DNA of 64,000 bases from Nesterenkonia lutea (GCF_014873955.1 NZ_JADBED010000001.1:1302001-1366000); one strand, 5' to 3'; shown: positions 46,074 to 55,322, numbered from the stretch's first letter. Notes: generated from the sequence alone by a model not told the origin. Made by a program: numbers and translations.

Positions 46074-48806
46074 ATGGATCCTGAGCTTGCATTCCCCCGT
46101 GCCGATGTAGAGAACCTGAGCCGGGACGAGGCTGCCCGGCGCAGCGCCCTGCTGAGCGTGCAGCACTATGAGGTGGAGGTGGACCTCGCCGAGGCGGGCG
46201 CGGCCGCGTCGGTGACCTACCCCGTGCACACCAGGATCCATTTCACCGCCCGCCCCGGCGCCGAGACCTTCTTGGATCACCTGGGCGCCTCTGTGGAGTC
46301 CCTGGTGCTCAACGGAGAGGGGCTGGACCCGCAGTCACATGTCGGTCCGGCCCGCATCCGGCTGCCGCAGCTGCGCGCGGAGAACATCGTGGAGATCTCC
46401 TCGACCGCCCGATACTCCCGTTCGGGTGAGGGGCTCCACCGGTTCGTGGACCCCGCCGACGGGCAGGTCTATCTCTACACCCAGTACGAGCCTGCCGATT
46501 CACGACGCGTGTTCCCGGTCTTCGAGCAGCCTGACCTCAAAGCGCAGTTCAGCTTCTCCCTCATCGGGCCGCAGAGCTGGCAGCTGCGCTCGAACAGCGC
46601 CGAGGTCTCCCGTGAAGTCCTGGCAGCGGGTCCGACCCTGCCTGCCGGTGGGACGGAGGCGGACCGGGAGCCCCTGGTGCGCGTGAGGTTCGGGAAGACC
46701 CCGCGAATGTCCTCCTACATCACGGCCCTGCTGGCCGGTCCCTATCACCACGTGACGGGACAGTACACCCACCCCGGAGCGGCCGCGCAGCCAGGGGACG
46801 TACCCGGGCACGATCCCCTGCAGATCGAACTCGGGCTGCTGTGCCGCGCCTCCCTGGCGGAGCACTTCGACGCCGAGACGCTGCTGGAGCTGACCCGGCG
46901 CGGCCTGGACTTCTTCCACGCCGAGTTCGCGTTCCCCTATCCCTGGGGCAAGTACGACCAGGTCTTCGTCCCGGAGTACAACCTCGGCGCGATGGAGAAT
47001 CCGGGACTCGTCACGTTCACCGAGAAGTACGTCTTCGACACTGCCACCACCGACGCGCAGCATGAGACCCGCGCCAACACGCTGATGCATGAGATGGCGC
47101 ACATGTGGTTCGGCGACCTGGTGACCATGCACTGGTGGGACGACCTGTGGCTCAAGGAGTCCTTCGCGGACTACATGGGCTCGCTCGCAGTGGATGAGGC
47201 CACGGACTGGAGAACTTCCTGGATCTCCTTCGCCAACGGTCGCAAGGCCTGGGCCTATGTGCAGGATCAGCTGCCCACCACCCATCCGATCGTCGCTGAC
47301 ATCGGTGACCTCGAGGCGGCCGACCAGAACTTCGACGGGATCACCTACGCCAAGGGGGCCTCAGTGCTCAAGCAGCTGGCGGCCTACACCGGACGTGACT
47401 CCTTCCGCGAGGCCGCGCGGCGCTACTTCGCCCGGCATGCCTTCGGCAATGCCACCCTGGCCGACTTCCTCGCCGTGCTGGAGGAGGTCACCGGCGTGAA
47501 CATGGACAGCTGGGCGCGGGCCTGGCTGCAGACCGCGGGGGTCCCGGTGCTCGCGGCGGAGATTCAGGACTCCCCCGCCGGGGGCGTGGCGGTCCGCCAG
47601 CAAGGCATCGACCCTGCCAGCGGAGCCTCGGTGGCGCGCCCGCACCGGATCCGTGTCGGCGTGCATGCCTTGGATGCAGCTGCGCAGGTGCTCAGACTCG
47701 AGGCCGTCGCAGAGGTCTTCCTGGACCCGTCCGCGCCCGAGGGGCTCACCGAGGTTCCGGCGCTGCGCGTCCCTGCGGGACGTCCGCGGCTGGTGCTGCC
47801 CAACGAGAATGATCTGACCTACGCCAAGATCAGCCTCGACGCGGAGTCGGTGGCGGCCGTGCTGACCTGGCCGGTGGCGGATCCGCTGGCGCGGGCCACC
47901 GTGTGGGCAGCACTGTGGTCCATGGTGCGCGACGGCGAGCTCTCCGCCCGGAAGTTCCTCACGGCGGTGCAGACGCTGGGCCTGGACATCGAGGAGATCG
48001 TCGTCGTCCAGGGGCTGCTGCGACAGTCGCTCACGGCGCTGGAGCGCTTCACCCCGGCTCGACATCGGGACGCGCTGCAGCAGGAGCTCGCCGCGCGGCT
48101 GGCGGGCGAGCTGACCAGGACCTCCGGCGATCATCAGCGAGCTCTCGCCAGGAGCCTCGCCACGCTCTCCCGGCGGGAGGACTCGCAGCTGGACCTGCTG
48201 GAAGCTCTGCTCGACGGCTCCGCCGCCGACTTCGGCATCTCCGGTCTGCGCATCGACGAGGAGCTGCGCTGGGCGTTCCTGCAGGCTCTGGCCGCCCACG
48301 GGCGAGTGGACACCGGCCAGCTCGATGCGGAGCTCGCGGCCAAGACCACGGCCCGGGCCCGGATCGCGCACCGACTGGCCTCGGCCGCGCGGCCAGATCG
48401 GCGGGTGAAGGCGGCGGCCTTCGAGCAGGCGCTCAGCGGAATCGACGCGGAGGGCCGTGAACTCTCCAATGACCATCTCACCGCTACGGTGGAGGGCTTC
48501 GGCATCGCCGCAGACCCGGCCGCGCAGGCGCTGGTCGCCGGACGCACCGCGGACTATTTCGACTCGCTGGTCCGTGTCTGGGAACAGATGAGTCAGGGGC
48601 AGGCCACCCGGGTCATCTCAGGCCTCTACCCCGGAGCGCAGGATCTCGAGGAGGGACAGGTGCCCGAGGACCATCCGCTGGTGCTGCGCACGGCGCGCTG
48701 GCTCACGGAGAACGCCGAGGCGCCCGGCGCGCTGCGGCGACTGCTGATCGAGGAGCAGGATCACCTGCTGCGCGCGCTTCGCGCCCAGTCCGCGGCCCAG
48801 GGCTGA
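46074..48806 (+). CDS. pepN: aminopeptidase N (M1 family)
   Basis: Zinc aminopeptidase releasing N-terminal residues from peptides. The 910-residue actinobacterial form has YLYTQYEPADSRRVFPVFEQ, the exopeptidase motif GAMENPGLVTF (about residue 306), the zinc motif HEMAHMWFGDLVTMHWWDDL with WLKESFADYMG (HExxH-x18-E), and a C-terminal ERAP1-like helical domain. Start ATG at 46074 (MDPELAFPRADVEN); a TTG at 46062 is in frame. Convergent with tatC; the intervening 95 bp hold an 11-bp repeat. Confidence 0.94.
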   Translation: MDPELAFPRADVENLSRDEAARRSALLSVQHYEVEVDLAEAGAAASVTYPVHTRIHFTARPGAETFLDHLGASVESLVLNGEGLDPQSHVGPARIRLPQLRAENIVEISSTARYSRSGEGLHRFVDPADGQVYLYTQYEPADSRRVFPVFEQPDLKAQFSFSLIGPQSWQLRSNSAEVSREVLAAGPTLPAGGTEADREPLVRVRFGKTPRMSSYITALLAGPYHHVTGQYTHPGAAAQPGDVPGHDPLQIELGLLCRASLAEHFDAETLLELTRRGLDFFHAEFAFPYPWGKYDQVFVPEYNLGAMENPGLVTFTEKYVFDTATTDAQHETRANTLMHEMAHMWFGDLVTMHWWDDLWLKESFADYMGSLAVDEATDWRTSWISFANGRKAWAYVQDQLPTTHPIVADIGDLEAADQNFDGITYAKGASVLKQLAAYTGRDSFREAARRYFARHAFGNATLADFLAVLEEVTGVNMDSWARAWLQTAGVPVLAAEIQDSPAGGVAVRQQGIDPASGASVARPHRIRVGVHALDAAAQVLRLEAVAEVFLDPSAPEGLTEVPALRVPAGRPRLVLPNENDLTYAKISLDAESVAAVLTWPVADPLARATVWAALWSMVRDGELSARKFLTAVQTLGLDIEEIVVVQGLLRQSLTALERFTPARHRDALQQELAARLAGELTRTSGDHQRALARSLATLSRREDSQLDLLEALLDGSAADFGISGLRIDEELRWAFLQALAAHGRVDTGQLDAELAAKTTARARIAHRLASAARPDRRVKAAAFEQALSGIDAEGRELSNDHLTATVEGFGIAADPAAQALVAGRTADYFDSLVRVWEQMSQGQATRVISGLYPGAQDLEEGQVPEDHPLVLRTARWLTENAEAPGALRRLLIEEQDHLLRALRAQSAAQG

Positions 48807-48868
48807 GCGCGGATCTCCGGAGGCTGGCTGAGCGGCTGCTGGCGGGGCGGCTGCGGGGCGGCCCGGTT

Positions 48869-48912
48869 CAGTCCCGGGGCAGTCCCGGATCAGTCCCGGA
48901 TCAGTCCCGGAT
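48869..48912 (-). repeat. 11-bp x 4 tandem repeat across the tatC stop codon
   Basis: Units 48869-48879, 48880-48890, 48891-48901 and 48902-48912; the inner three are identical, the outer one differs at two bases. On the minus strand the units carry TGA at 11-bp spacing, so stops occur in all three frames after the tatC stop (48901-48903). Confidence 0.9.
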
Positions 48913-49704
48913 CAGCTGTTCCATCTCCGCCTCTGTGGCGGCCTCGCGCCTGCCGCGACGCTTGTCGTTGAGCAGGCACAGCAGGATGGCCACTCCGAAG
49001 AGGACGGTCAGCGGCAACGCGAGGAAGAACATGCTCACAGCATCTCCCCCGGGGGCCGCCAGCGCGGAGATCACGGCGATCAGCATGATCACACCGCGCC
49101 AGGCCCTGAGCACCTGTCTGCCGGTGACCAGGCCCATCATGTTCACCCCGACCAGCACGACGGGGATCACCATGGCGACGCCGAAGGCCAGGAAGAGGTG
49201 CAGCACGAAGGTGAAGTAGGTGTCGGGATTGATGACGCTGGAGGTGCCCTCGGGATTCAGCGCCAGGAAGAAGCCCACGGCCTGCGGGAGCACGCTGTAG
49301 GCGGCCGCGATGCCGGCGAGGAACAGCGGCACGGAGGCGGCGATGAATCCGACCGCGTAGCGCTTCTCGGTCTTCTTCAGACCGGGCATGATGAACGCCC
49401 AGATCTGGTAGAGCCAGATGGGCGAGGAGATCACGATGCCCACGAACAGGGACAGCCGGATCAGCAGATCCAGCGGGCCGCCGACCGTGTTGAAGGCGAT
49501 CTCGGCCAGCTGACCGTCACGGTCGTATCCCAGGATCGGTTCTGCCAGCACCTGGACCAGCCAGTCATAGAGGAAGAATCCGGCGACGGCGCCAGCGACG
49601 ATGCCCAGCGCGGCCTTGATGAACCGGTTTCGCAGCTCACGGAGGTGATCCTTCAGGGCCATCGTCCGCTCAGGGTCGCGACGCCTCTTCTGCCTGCTGG
49701 CCAT
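48901..49704 (-). CDS. tatC: Sec-independent protein translocase TatC
   Basis: Receptor and channel subunit of the twin-arginine pathway. The 267-residue protein has the cytoplasmic start MALKDHLRELRNRFIKAALG (internal at residue 15), six predicted helices, and the conserved IYQIWAFIMPGLKKTEKRYA and the loop FGVAMVIPVVLVGVNMMG. An N-terminal basic extension (ASRQKRRRDPER) precedes it. The C-terminus is cytoplasmic. tatA lies 5 bp upstream. Tat is needed here for the Rieske protein (family knowledge). Confidence 0.95.
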   Translation of the reverse strand: MASRQKRRRDPERTMALKDHLRELRNRFIKAALGIVAGAVAGFFLYDWLVQVLAEPILGYDRDGQLAEIAFNTVGGPLDLLIRLSLFVGIVISSPIWLYQIWAFIMPGLKKTEKRYAVGFIAASVPLFLAGIAAAYSVLPQAVGFFLALNPEGTSSVINPDTYFTFVLHLFLAFGVAMVIPVVLVGVNMMGLVTGRQVLRAWRGVIMLIAVISALAAPGGDAVSMFFLALPLTVLFGVAILLCLLNDKRRGRREAATEAEMEQLIRD

Positions 49705-49709
49705 GGGGC

Positions 49710-50003
49710 TTAGCGGTGGTCTCCGCGCTGCTCCCGGTCAGCGGAGCGGCGCCGCTCCGCCGTGGGGTCATCGGGGTTGAGCACACGGCCCTCGACGGGG
49801 GCGCGCTCGTGCTCGCGGTCCTCTGAGCTCGTGGCGGAGTCGTCGGAGCTCCTGCGCGACTCATCGCTCATGGTGCGCACCTCGGACCGGAAGATGCGCA
49901 TCGACTGGCCCAGTGATTTGGCCAGCTTGGGCAGCTTCGGGGCTCCGAAGAGCAGGATGATGAGCAGCGCGATGATCGCGATCTGCCAGCCTTGGATACC
50001 CAT
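49710..50003 (-). CDS. tatA: Sec-independent protein translocase TatA
   Basis: Pore-forming Tat subunit. The 97-residue protein begins with a membrane helix (WQIAIIALLIILLFG) and the hinge FGAPKLPKLAKSLGQSMRIF with the family FG-K-LP pattern, then a charged, acidic/basic tail of about 60 residues. Start ATG at 50003 with AAGGAAG upstream. Located between pafBC and tatC, as in mycobacteria. Confidence 0.93.
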   Translation of the reverse strand: MGIQGWQIAIIALLIILLFGAPKLPKLAKSLGQSMRIFRSEVRTMSDESRRSSDDSATSSEDREHERAPVEGRVLNPDDPTAERRRSADREQRGDHR

Positions 50004-50030
50004 GATGACTTCCTTTCGTCGAGGCCAATG

Positions 50031-51965
50031 CTACGCCACTGATCCGGCGCGGGCAGACAGCTCAGTCCGAGCCCGCTCGAGGATCTCGTGGCGGATCTCG
50101 ACAGGGGCCAGCACGCTCAGATCGCCCCCGTGCTGCAGGCACAGCCGGATCAGCGCCTCGCGGCTCTGGAACCACGTGCTGATGGTCCTCGCACCATCGG
50201 CGTGGACCCGCTGGCGCTGCGGGCAGTAGCGGTCGGCCAGCGCGGCGGCAGCCGGAGAGAAACGGAGCACGACGTCGAAGGCTCCGCTGCTCTGCGGTGG
50301 TCGCGGAGGCTCTGTGGGCAGCTCCGCCAGTCGTCGGCCCTCCTCGCTGATCGGCTCCCGCGGCAGGGCGGTGAGCTCCAGGATTCTGGACCCGAGGAAG
50401 TTCCGCGGCCCTCGGGACAGTCGGCACCAGCCCTGCAGGTAGGTGCGCGGTCCGTCCATGTAGATCTGCGTGGGCTCGACGACACGACGGGTGGTGGCAC
50501 CTGCGGCGTCTTCGTAGAGGATCTCCAGACAGTAGCCGCCCTGCACGGCCTCCCGCAGCGCAGCGGCGTCATGAGTCTGCGTCTGCGCACCTGCGACCAC
50601 CTGAAGGGCCGCCTGGTGCAGTCCGGGCGGCAGCACCGTGGTGACCTTCTGACGGAGCGTCACCACCGCGCCGCGCCAGTCACCGGCCTCCGCTCCGACC
50701 CCGGCCTCGCTGATCATGGTGTTCAGTGCGATCAGCAGGGAGAGCGCGCCTGGTTTGGTCAGCGTCAGCGGGCGGGCCAGCACGTCACCGGTGCGCGCGG
50801 AGGGCATGGCGAGGGTGATCGGCTCATCGGCGACGAGGTAGTCCTGGATGAATGTCTGCAGGTTCAGCGGTGGCGCGGGATGGACGTCGATGAACTCGCC
50901 GTACTGGCCCGCTCCGAAGCTGCCCGACTGCTGGATGGACAGCAGGTCCTTGAGCAGCTGCTTGGGCGAGATCTGGTGCCTGCGCAGCAGCTCAGAGGGG
51001 CGCACCCCTTCTGCGGCCAGGAGGTAGGCGGCCATGGAGAACACGCGTTCGACCTTGCGCTGCGCCGGGTCGGCCTGACGGGCCGGGGCCGGGGCGGCCA
51101 GGCGGGGTACGACGGGGGCCGGCGCCCCATGGGCTTCGATCACTCCACGCAGCACGTCGGCGGGGTCCTCGGCTCCGCTGAAGTCCTCCAGGGTCGCGTC
51201 GGCCTCCGTCTCGGACAGGGCGCGGCGCTGCTCCTCGGTCAGCGCCGGCTCCGGTCGCAGCGCAGTGAGCGGCCCGTGAACCCGGTCGAGCCGGAAGACC
51301 CGCCGGGCGTTCCTGTCCAGGTCGTGCCCGATCAGATACCAGTGGCCTCGGGCGGCGTAGTTCAGCAGCACCACGCGTCGGCGCGCCGGCTCGGCGGCCC
51401 CCCGCGCGGTGTAGTCGAACCCGATGACCTGGCGGTGATCCAGTGCGGCGAGCTCAGTGAGCCGGTCGAACTCTTCGTCGCTGCCCAGGTTGAAGCTCAG
51501 TGCGCCTGCCGAGTCGCCGCCGAGAGACGTCTCGCCTGCTGCAGGTGCCAGCGCCCAGCTCGCCTGCTCCAGCCAGGACCGGGTCCGGCTGCCGGCCCAG
51601 AGCTGGCTCGCGCGGGCGAGGACCAGCATCTCGGCGTCGTCGAGCTGCAGCGTGGGCAGTCCGTAGTCGCTCGGGTCGATGCGGTAGCGGTGGTCCTCGC
51701 GGTCGGATGCGGGTTCGGCGATGGCGATGCCGCAGCTGCGCAGATGCTCCTTGTCGCGGCTGAAGAGGCGTTCCCAGGCATCCTCGGACTGGTCCGCGCC
51801 GAGGGACCGGTAGTGTTCCACCCGGTCACGGATCTCGGTCTTGGTCAGTCCGCCGCTGCCTGCATCGAGGATGCTCGCCGCCAGTGAGAAGGCGCGCGCC
51901 ACGCCGTAGTCGGCGAAGACGTCCTGGGGCGGCTCAGCGGTGCCGGCGCGATCCTTCTCTGTCAC
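50031..51965 (-). CDS. pafBC: fused PafB-PafC WYL-domain transcriptional regulator
   Basis: DNA-damage transcriptional activator of the PafBC family. At 644 residues it is a single-chain version of the two ~320-residue proteins PafB and PafC: an N-terminal HTH (ASILDAGSGGLTKTEIRDRV), a first WYL domain (HRQVIGFDYTARGAAEPARR), then a second HTH (FSMAAYLLAAEGVRPSELLR) and a second WYL domain (YCLEILYEDAAGATTRRVVE), ending with a WCX-like region. Separate pafB and pafC occur in mycobacteria; fused forms are known in related actinobacteria. It is immediately downstream of two FKBP genes and pafA, conserved gene order. Confidence 0.9.
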   Translation of the reverse strand: MTEKDRAGTAEPPQDVFADYGVARAFSLAASILDAGSGGLTKTEIRDRVEHYRSLGADQSEDAWERLFSRDKEHLRSCGIAIAEPASDREDHRYRIDPSDYGLPTLQLDDAEMLVLARASQLWAGSRTRSWLEQASWALAPAAGETSLGGDSAGALSFNLGSDEEFDRLTELAALDHRQVIGFDYTARGAAEPARRRVVLLNYAARGHWYLIGHDLDRNARRVFRLDRVHGPLTALRPEPALTEEQRRALSETEADATLEDFSGAEDPADVLRGVIEAHGAPAPVVPRLAAPAPARQADPAQRKVERVFSMAAYLLAAEGVRPSELLRRHQISPKQLLKDLLSIQQSGSFGAGQYGEFIDVHPAPPLNLQTFIQDYLVADEPITLAMPSARTGDVLARPLTLTKPGALSLLIALNTMISEAGVGAEAGDWRGAVVTLRQKVTTVLPPGLHQAALQVVAGAQTQTHDAAALREAVQGGYCLEILYEDAAGATTRRVVEPTQIYMDGPRTYLQGWCRLSRGPRNFLGSRILELTALPREPISEEGRRLAELPTEPPRPPQSSGAFDVVLRFSPAAAALADRYCPQRQRVHADGARTISTWFQSREALIRLCLQHGGDLSVLAPVEIRHEILERARTELSARAGSVA

Positions 51966-51974
51966 AGCGACTGG

Positions 51975-52379
51975 TCAGGACGCCTTGCGGACGCTGACCA
52001 GGTCCACCACGAAGATCAGGGTCTCATTGGGGCCGATGGCCGCGCCGGCGCCCTGTTCCCCGTAGGCCAGGTGCGGCGGGATCTCGAAGCGACGCCGTGC
52101 GCCCTCCTTCATCCCGATCAGTCCCTGGTCCCAGCCCTGGATGACCTGGCCGATGCCGGCGGTGAAGTCAAGCGTCTCGCCGCGGTTCCAGGAGGCATCG
52201 AACTCCTCACCGGTGGACCAGGAGACTCCGACGTAGTGGCAGGAGATCTGGTCGCCGGGCTCCACGGCCTGACCGCCGCCGGAGATGAGCTCCTCGATGA
52301 CGAGCTCCTCGGGCGGGGTGTCCCCGGGGAAGTCGATCTCGGGGCGGGTGCGGTCATAGCTGCGCTGGCCGAAGGACAT
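51975..52379 (-). CDS. FKBP-type peptidyl-prolyl isomerase (cytoplasmic)
   Basis: A 134-residue single-domain FKBP. Conserved pieces: the ELVIEELISGGGQAVEPGDQ start, ISCHYVGVSWSTGEEFDAS, TLDFTAGIGQVIQGWDQGLI (Trp of the binding pocket), GARRRFEIPPHLAYGEQGAG and ETLIFVVDLVSV. Length and motifs are those of an active cyclophilin-unrelated PPIase. It overlaps the neighbouring FKBP lipoprotein gene by one base and lies 9 bp before pafBC. Confidence 0.9.
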   Translation of the reverse strand: MSFGQRSYDRTRPEIDFPGDTPPEELVIEELISGGGQAVEPGDQISCHYVGVSWSTGEEFDASWNRGETLDFTAGIGQVIQGWDQGLIGMKEGARRRFEIPPHLAYGEQGAGAAIGPNETLIFVVDLVSVRKAS

Positions 52380-53488
52380 CAGTCGGTCTCCTCTTCGCTC
52401 TGGTCGGCTTCACTGCTGTCGGCGTCGCCGGATCCCTCGGCGCCGTCCTGCTCATTCTGCATCTCTTCGATCATCTCTTGGATCTCTTCTTCGGAGAGGT
52501 CGGGCTGGCCCGTCTCTGGGGCGGGTGCGGCTGCGGCCTCCGGGGCGTCGGCAGCGGCGATCAGGTCCACCACGAAGATCAGGGTCTCCCCGGCCAGCTC
52601 ATGCTGGGCGTCGTCCTCGGCATCCTCATCCACCTCGCCGTAGCCTGCTTCGGGCGGGATGACCAGGAGAACGCGGGAGCCGACCTGCTGGCCCTCGAGG
52701 CCCTCGGACCATCCGGGCACCAGGTTGCTCAGCGGGAATCCTGCCGGGCCCGGGTCGGCCTCTTCGTCGTCGGTGGGCCAGTTGGAGTCGAAGGACTCGC
52801 CGTCGGACCATTTCCAGCCGGAGTAGCGCACGACGACCTGATCGTCGGCGCTGACCTCTTCGCCGTCACCCTGGATGAGGACCTCGGCGGTGGTCTCCTC
52901 GGGGGCGTCACCCTCGGTCTCGCCGACCAGCTCGGGACGCTCGCCCTCGGTGCTCTCGATCTCGGGGAGGTCGCCGCTCTGCTCCTGCTCCTCACCTGAG
53001 GCGTAGGCCTGGGACTGGCCCTCGACCCGCAGCACCAGCAGCGTGGCGGGCGTCTGCGCCTCGGCGTTCTCCGGCTCGAAAAGTGCGATCTCGGATCCCA
53101 CGGTGAGCTCGGTGTCGGTCAGCGAGTCGAAGATGAACTCGCTCTGCTCCTGCATCTGCGGCAGGAAGACCATCGAGGGACTGCCCTCGGTGAAGCTCTG
53201 CTCCTGGACCTCGCCGGTCTCGGGGTTCACCACGGCGTGGGAGACCTCCAGGATCTGCTCCTCGTCGAGGTCCTCCCCGTCTCCACGGTCGAGCACTCGG
53301 GACGCCTCCTCCTCGAGCTCCAGCGGGCTGCGCAGGATGACCTCGGGGGCCCCCTCCTCGGTGTAGTGCAGCTCGACGCCGGAGAGGGCATCGGTGTCGC
53401 CCAGACCCTCCTCGGCGGAGCAGGAGGACAGCAGCAGCACGGCAGGGACGGACAGTGCCACGCTGGTGCGGCGGAACGAAAGGTGCAC
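52379..53488 (-). CDS. FKBP-type PPIase lipoprotein
   Basis: A 369-residue exported FKBP lipoprotein. The signal peptide ends in lipobox LSSC (Cys23). The first ~170 residues resemble a degenerate FKBP-like domain (LHYTEEGAPEVILRS... IALFEPENAEAQTPATLLVL), the second is a recognisable FKBP (VVVRYSGWKWSDGESFDSNW, NLVPGWSEGLEGQQVGSRVL, LVIPPEAGYGEVD, ETLIFVVDLIAA). The tail is strongly acidic (EEEIQEMIEEMQNEQDG). Start GTG at 53488 with AAGGA 6 bp upstream. Function: probably folding of exported proteins. The high acidic content suits a halotolerant host. Confidence 0.85.
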   Translation of the reverse strand: MHLSFRRTSVALSVPAVLLLSSCSAEEGLGDTDALSGVELHYTEEGAPEVILRSPLELEEEASRVLDRGDGEDLDEEQILEVSHAVVNPETGEVQEQSFTEGSPSMVFLPQMQEQSEFIFDSLTDTELTVGSEIALFEPENAEAQTPATLLVLRVEGQSQAYASGEEQEQSGDLPEIESTEGERPELVGETEGDAPEETTAEVLIQGDGEEVSADDQVVVRYSGWKWSDGESFDSNWPTDDEEADPGPAGFPLSNLVPGWSEGLEGQQVGSRVLLVIPPEAGYGEVDEDAEDDAQHELAGETLIFVVDLIAAADAPEAAAAPAPETGQPDLSEEEIQEMIEEMQNEQDGAEGSGDADSSEADQSEEETD

Positions 53489-53593
53489 GGGGATTCCTTC
53501 AATGTGGACAGCGACCAACTGGGACGGCGACGGTCACATGGGCATGGGACGGTCTGGGCCTGCCAGAACTGTACAGGCCGGATACCTGGTTCG

Positions 53594-55087
53594 TCAGATC
53601 AGCGGAGGCTCAGCAAGCTCCCGGGCAGAACCAAGCCGATACCGCTCCGTCAGTGCCAGCGGTCCGGGCTGTTCGCGACGCTCGCCCAGGTCCTGCTCCT
53701 GCAGCTGTTCAACCCGGTCCCCCAGCTTGCCCAGCAGCGTGTCCAGGCGGGGATCCTCCGCCAGGAGCGGATCCTTGAACATCAGCGCGTCCAGCGGACG
53801 GTCCACCAGCTTGTGGTGCACCCAGTCCACGGTGTGCTCCGCCCCGAGGGCTCGGGCGGTGGAGAGGAACCGCCCGCGCAGCGCGGCGCGGGTGGTGGCC
53901 GGCGGATCCACGATGGCGCGCTGGATCCGCTCCGGCTCGAGCTGGGTGCTCGCCCGGCCGTGGGCGGCGAGCAGGTTGAACACCCCGCGCCGGGGATGGA
54001 CGTCGTGATAGGCCATGTCCAGCTGCTCCAGCTTCGGATGACCCTGGGCGAGGCCTCCGCGGGCGGCGACATCCTCCAGCAGGCGCTTCTTGATGGCCCA
54101 GTCGATGTCCCGCTCGATCGGCGCATGGTCCCCGCTGGCCACCGCCTGCAGTGTGCGCTCCCAGAGCTCCAGGATCTGCCCCACCCTCTCGTGGTGGGCC
54201 CCGTTCTCGCGGACGAAGCGGCGGGCGCGGTCCAGCAGTCCCGACTGGATGTCCACAGCGGTCATCTCAGGGCCGCTGCGGACCTTGACCGTGGCCTTTC
54301 CGCTGATGTCGTGGCTGATGTGGCGGATGGCCCCGATCGGGTTCTCCAGCTCGAAGTCCCCGACCGGCACGCCGGACTCGACCATGCGCAGCACCAGGTC
54401 CGTGGCGCCGTAGCGCAGCAGGCTCGTGGTCTCGGACATGTTCGAGTCCCCGACGATCACATGCAGCCGCCGGTGCAGCGCCGCGTCGGCATGCGGCTCG
54501 TCCCGGGTGTTGATGATGGGGCGCGAGCGGGTGGTCGCCGAAGAGATGCCCTCCCACATGTGGTCGGCACGCTGAGAGAAGGCATAGTGCGCGTCGGTCT
54601 CATCGGTGGCCGGCACGAGCCGCCCGGCGCCGACGAGGATCTGTCGCGTCACCAGGAAGGGCAGCAGGATCGTCGTGAGCCGACGGAAGTGCGTGGTGCG
54701 CGGAATCATGTAGTTCTCGTGACTGCCGTAGGAGTTGCCCTGGGAGTCCACGTTGTTCTTGAGCAGGTAGACGCTGCCCGCGAAGCCGTCCTCGGCCATG
54801 GCCGTCTCGGCGCGCTGGGCGAGGTCGTCCATGATCAGCTCGCCGGCGCGGTCTGCGGCGATCAGGTCCAGCAGATCATCGCATTCGGCAGTCGCGTATT
54901 CCGGGTGCGATCCCACGTCCAGATAGAGCCGCGACGCGTTGGGGATGAAGACATTGGAGCTTCGCCCCCAGCGCAGCACCGGCCGGAAGATGTATCGGGC
55001 CACCTCCTCGGGCGGCAGTCCGCGGTGCTCGGCACCGTGGTGGGTGATCCCAAACTCAGTCTCCACCCCGAAGACTCGACGATCCAT
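53594..55087 (-). CDS. pafA: Pup--protein ligase PafA
   Basis: Ligase that joins the C-terminal Glu of Pup to substrate lysines, using ATP. The 497-residue protein begins RRVFGVETEFGITHHGAEHR and shows WGRSSNVFIPNASRLYLDVG and SHPEYATAECDDLL (metal/ATP site; catalytic Asp in LYLDVG), YLLKNNVDSQGNSYGSHENY and FLVTRQILVGAGRLV. Immediately 6 bp from pup. In proteasome-bearing actinobacteria prcB and prcA lie between pup and pafA; none is here. Confidence 0.94.
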   Translation of the reverse strand: MDRRVFGVETEFGITHHGAEHRGLPPEEVARYIFRPVLRWGRSSNVFIPNASRLYLDVGSHPEYATAECDDLLDLIAADRAGELIMDDLAQRAETAMAEDGFAGSVYLLKNNVDSQGNSYGSHENYMIPRTTHFRRLTTILLPFLVTRQILVGAGRLVPATDETDAHYAFSQRADHMWEGISSATTRSRPIINTRDEPHADAALHRRLHVIVGDSNMSETTSLLRYGATDLVLRMVESGVPVGDFELENPIGAIRHISHDISGKATVKVRSGPEMTAVDIQSGLLDRARRFVRENGAHHERVGQILELWERTLQAVASGDHAPIERDIDWAIKKRLLEDVAARGGLAQGHPKLEQLDMAYHDVHPRRGVFNLLAAHGRASTQLEPERIQRAIVDPPATTRAALRGRFLSTARALGAEHTVDWVHHKLVDRPLDALMFKDPLLAEDPRLDTLLGKLGDRVEQLQEQDLGERREQPGPLALTERYRLGSARELAEPPLI

Positions 55088-55093
55088 GGCGGG

Positions 55094-55294
55094 CTACTCG
55101 CCGCCCTTCTGCACGAATCCCTTGACGAACTCCTCGGCGTTGGACTCCAGCACCGAATCGATCTCGTCCAGGAGGCTGTCCAGCTCGCCGGCGCGCTTCT
55201 GCGCCTGGGCGCTGCCGCTGAGCGGACTCTCGGCGCCGGCCCCCGCGCCGTCGTCGTCGCCGCCCTGTGGACGCTTCTGAGGTTGAGTGGACAT
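55094..55294 (-). CDS. pup: prokaryotic ubiquitin-like protein Pup
   Basis: A 66-residue disordered modifier. It begins MSTQPQKRPQGGDDDGAGAG, has the helical Arc-binding region (AGELDSLLDEIDSVLESNAE) and ends EEFVKGFVQKGGE. The coded C-terminal Glu means it does not need deamidation before ligation, unlike mycobacterial Pup ending Gln. Start ATG at 55294; a longer frame upstream has no family match. It lies between dop and pafA. Confidence 0.95.
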   Translation of the reverse strand: MSTQPQKRPQGGDDDGAGAGAESPLSGSAQAQKRAGELDSLLDEIDSVLESNAEEFVKGFVQKGGE

Positions 55295-55322
55295 GGTTCT
55301 CTCCTTCGGTGGCCGAGCAGCG

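Noticed and set aside
55088..55093. Hidden prcB/prcA genes between pup and pafA
   Set aside because: Only 6 bp lie between the two genes, and no reading frame in the region on either strand has the proteasome N-terminal Thr motif.
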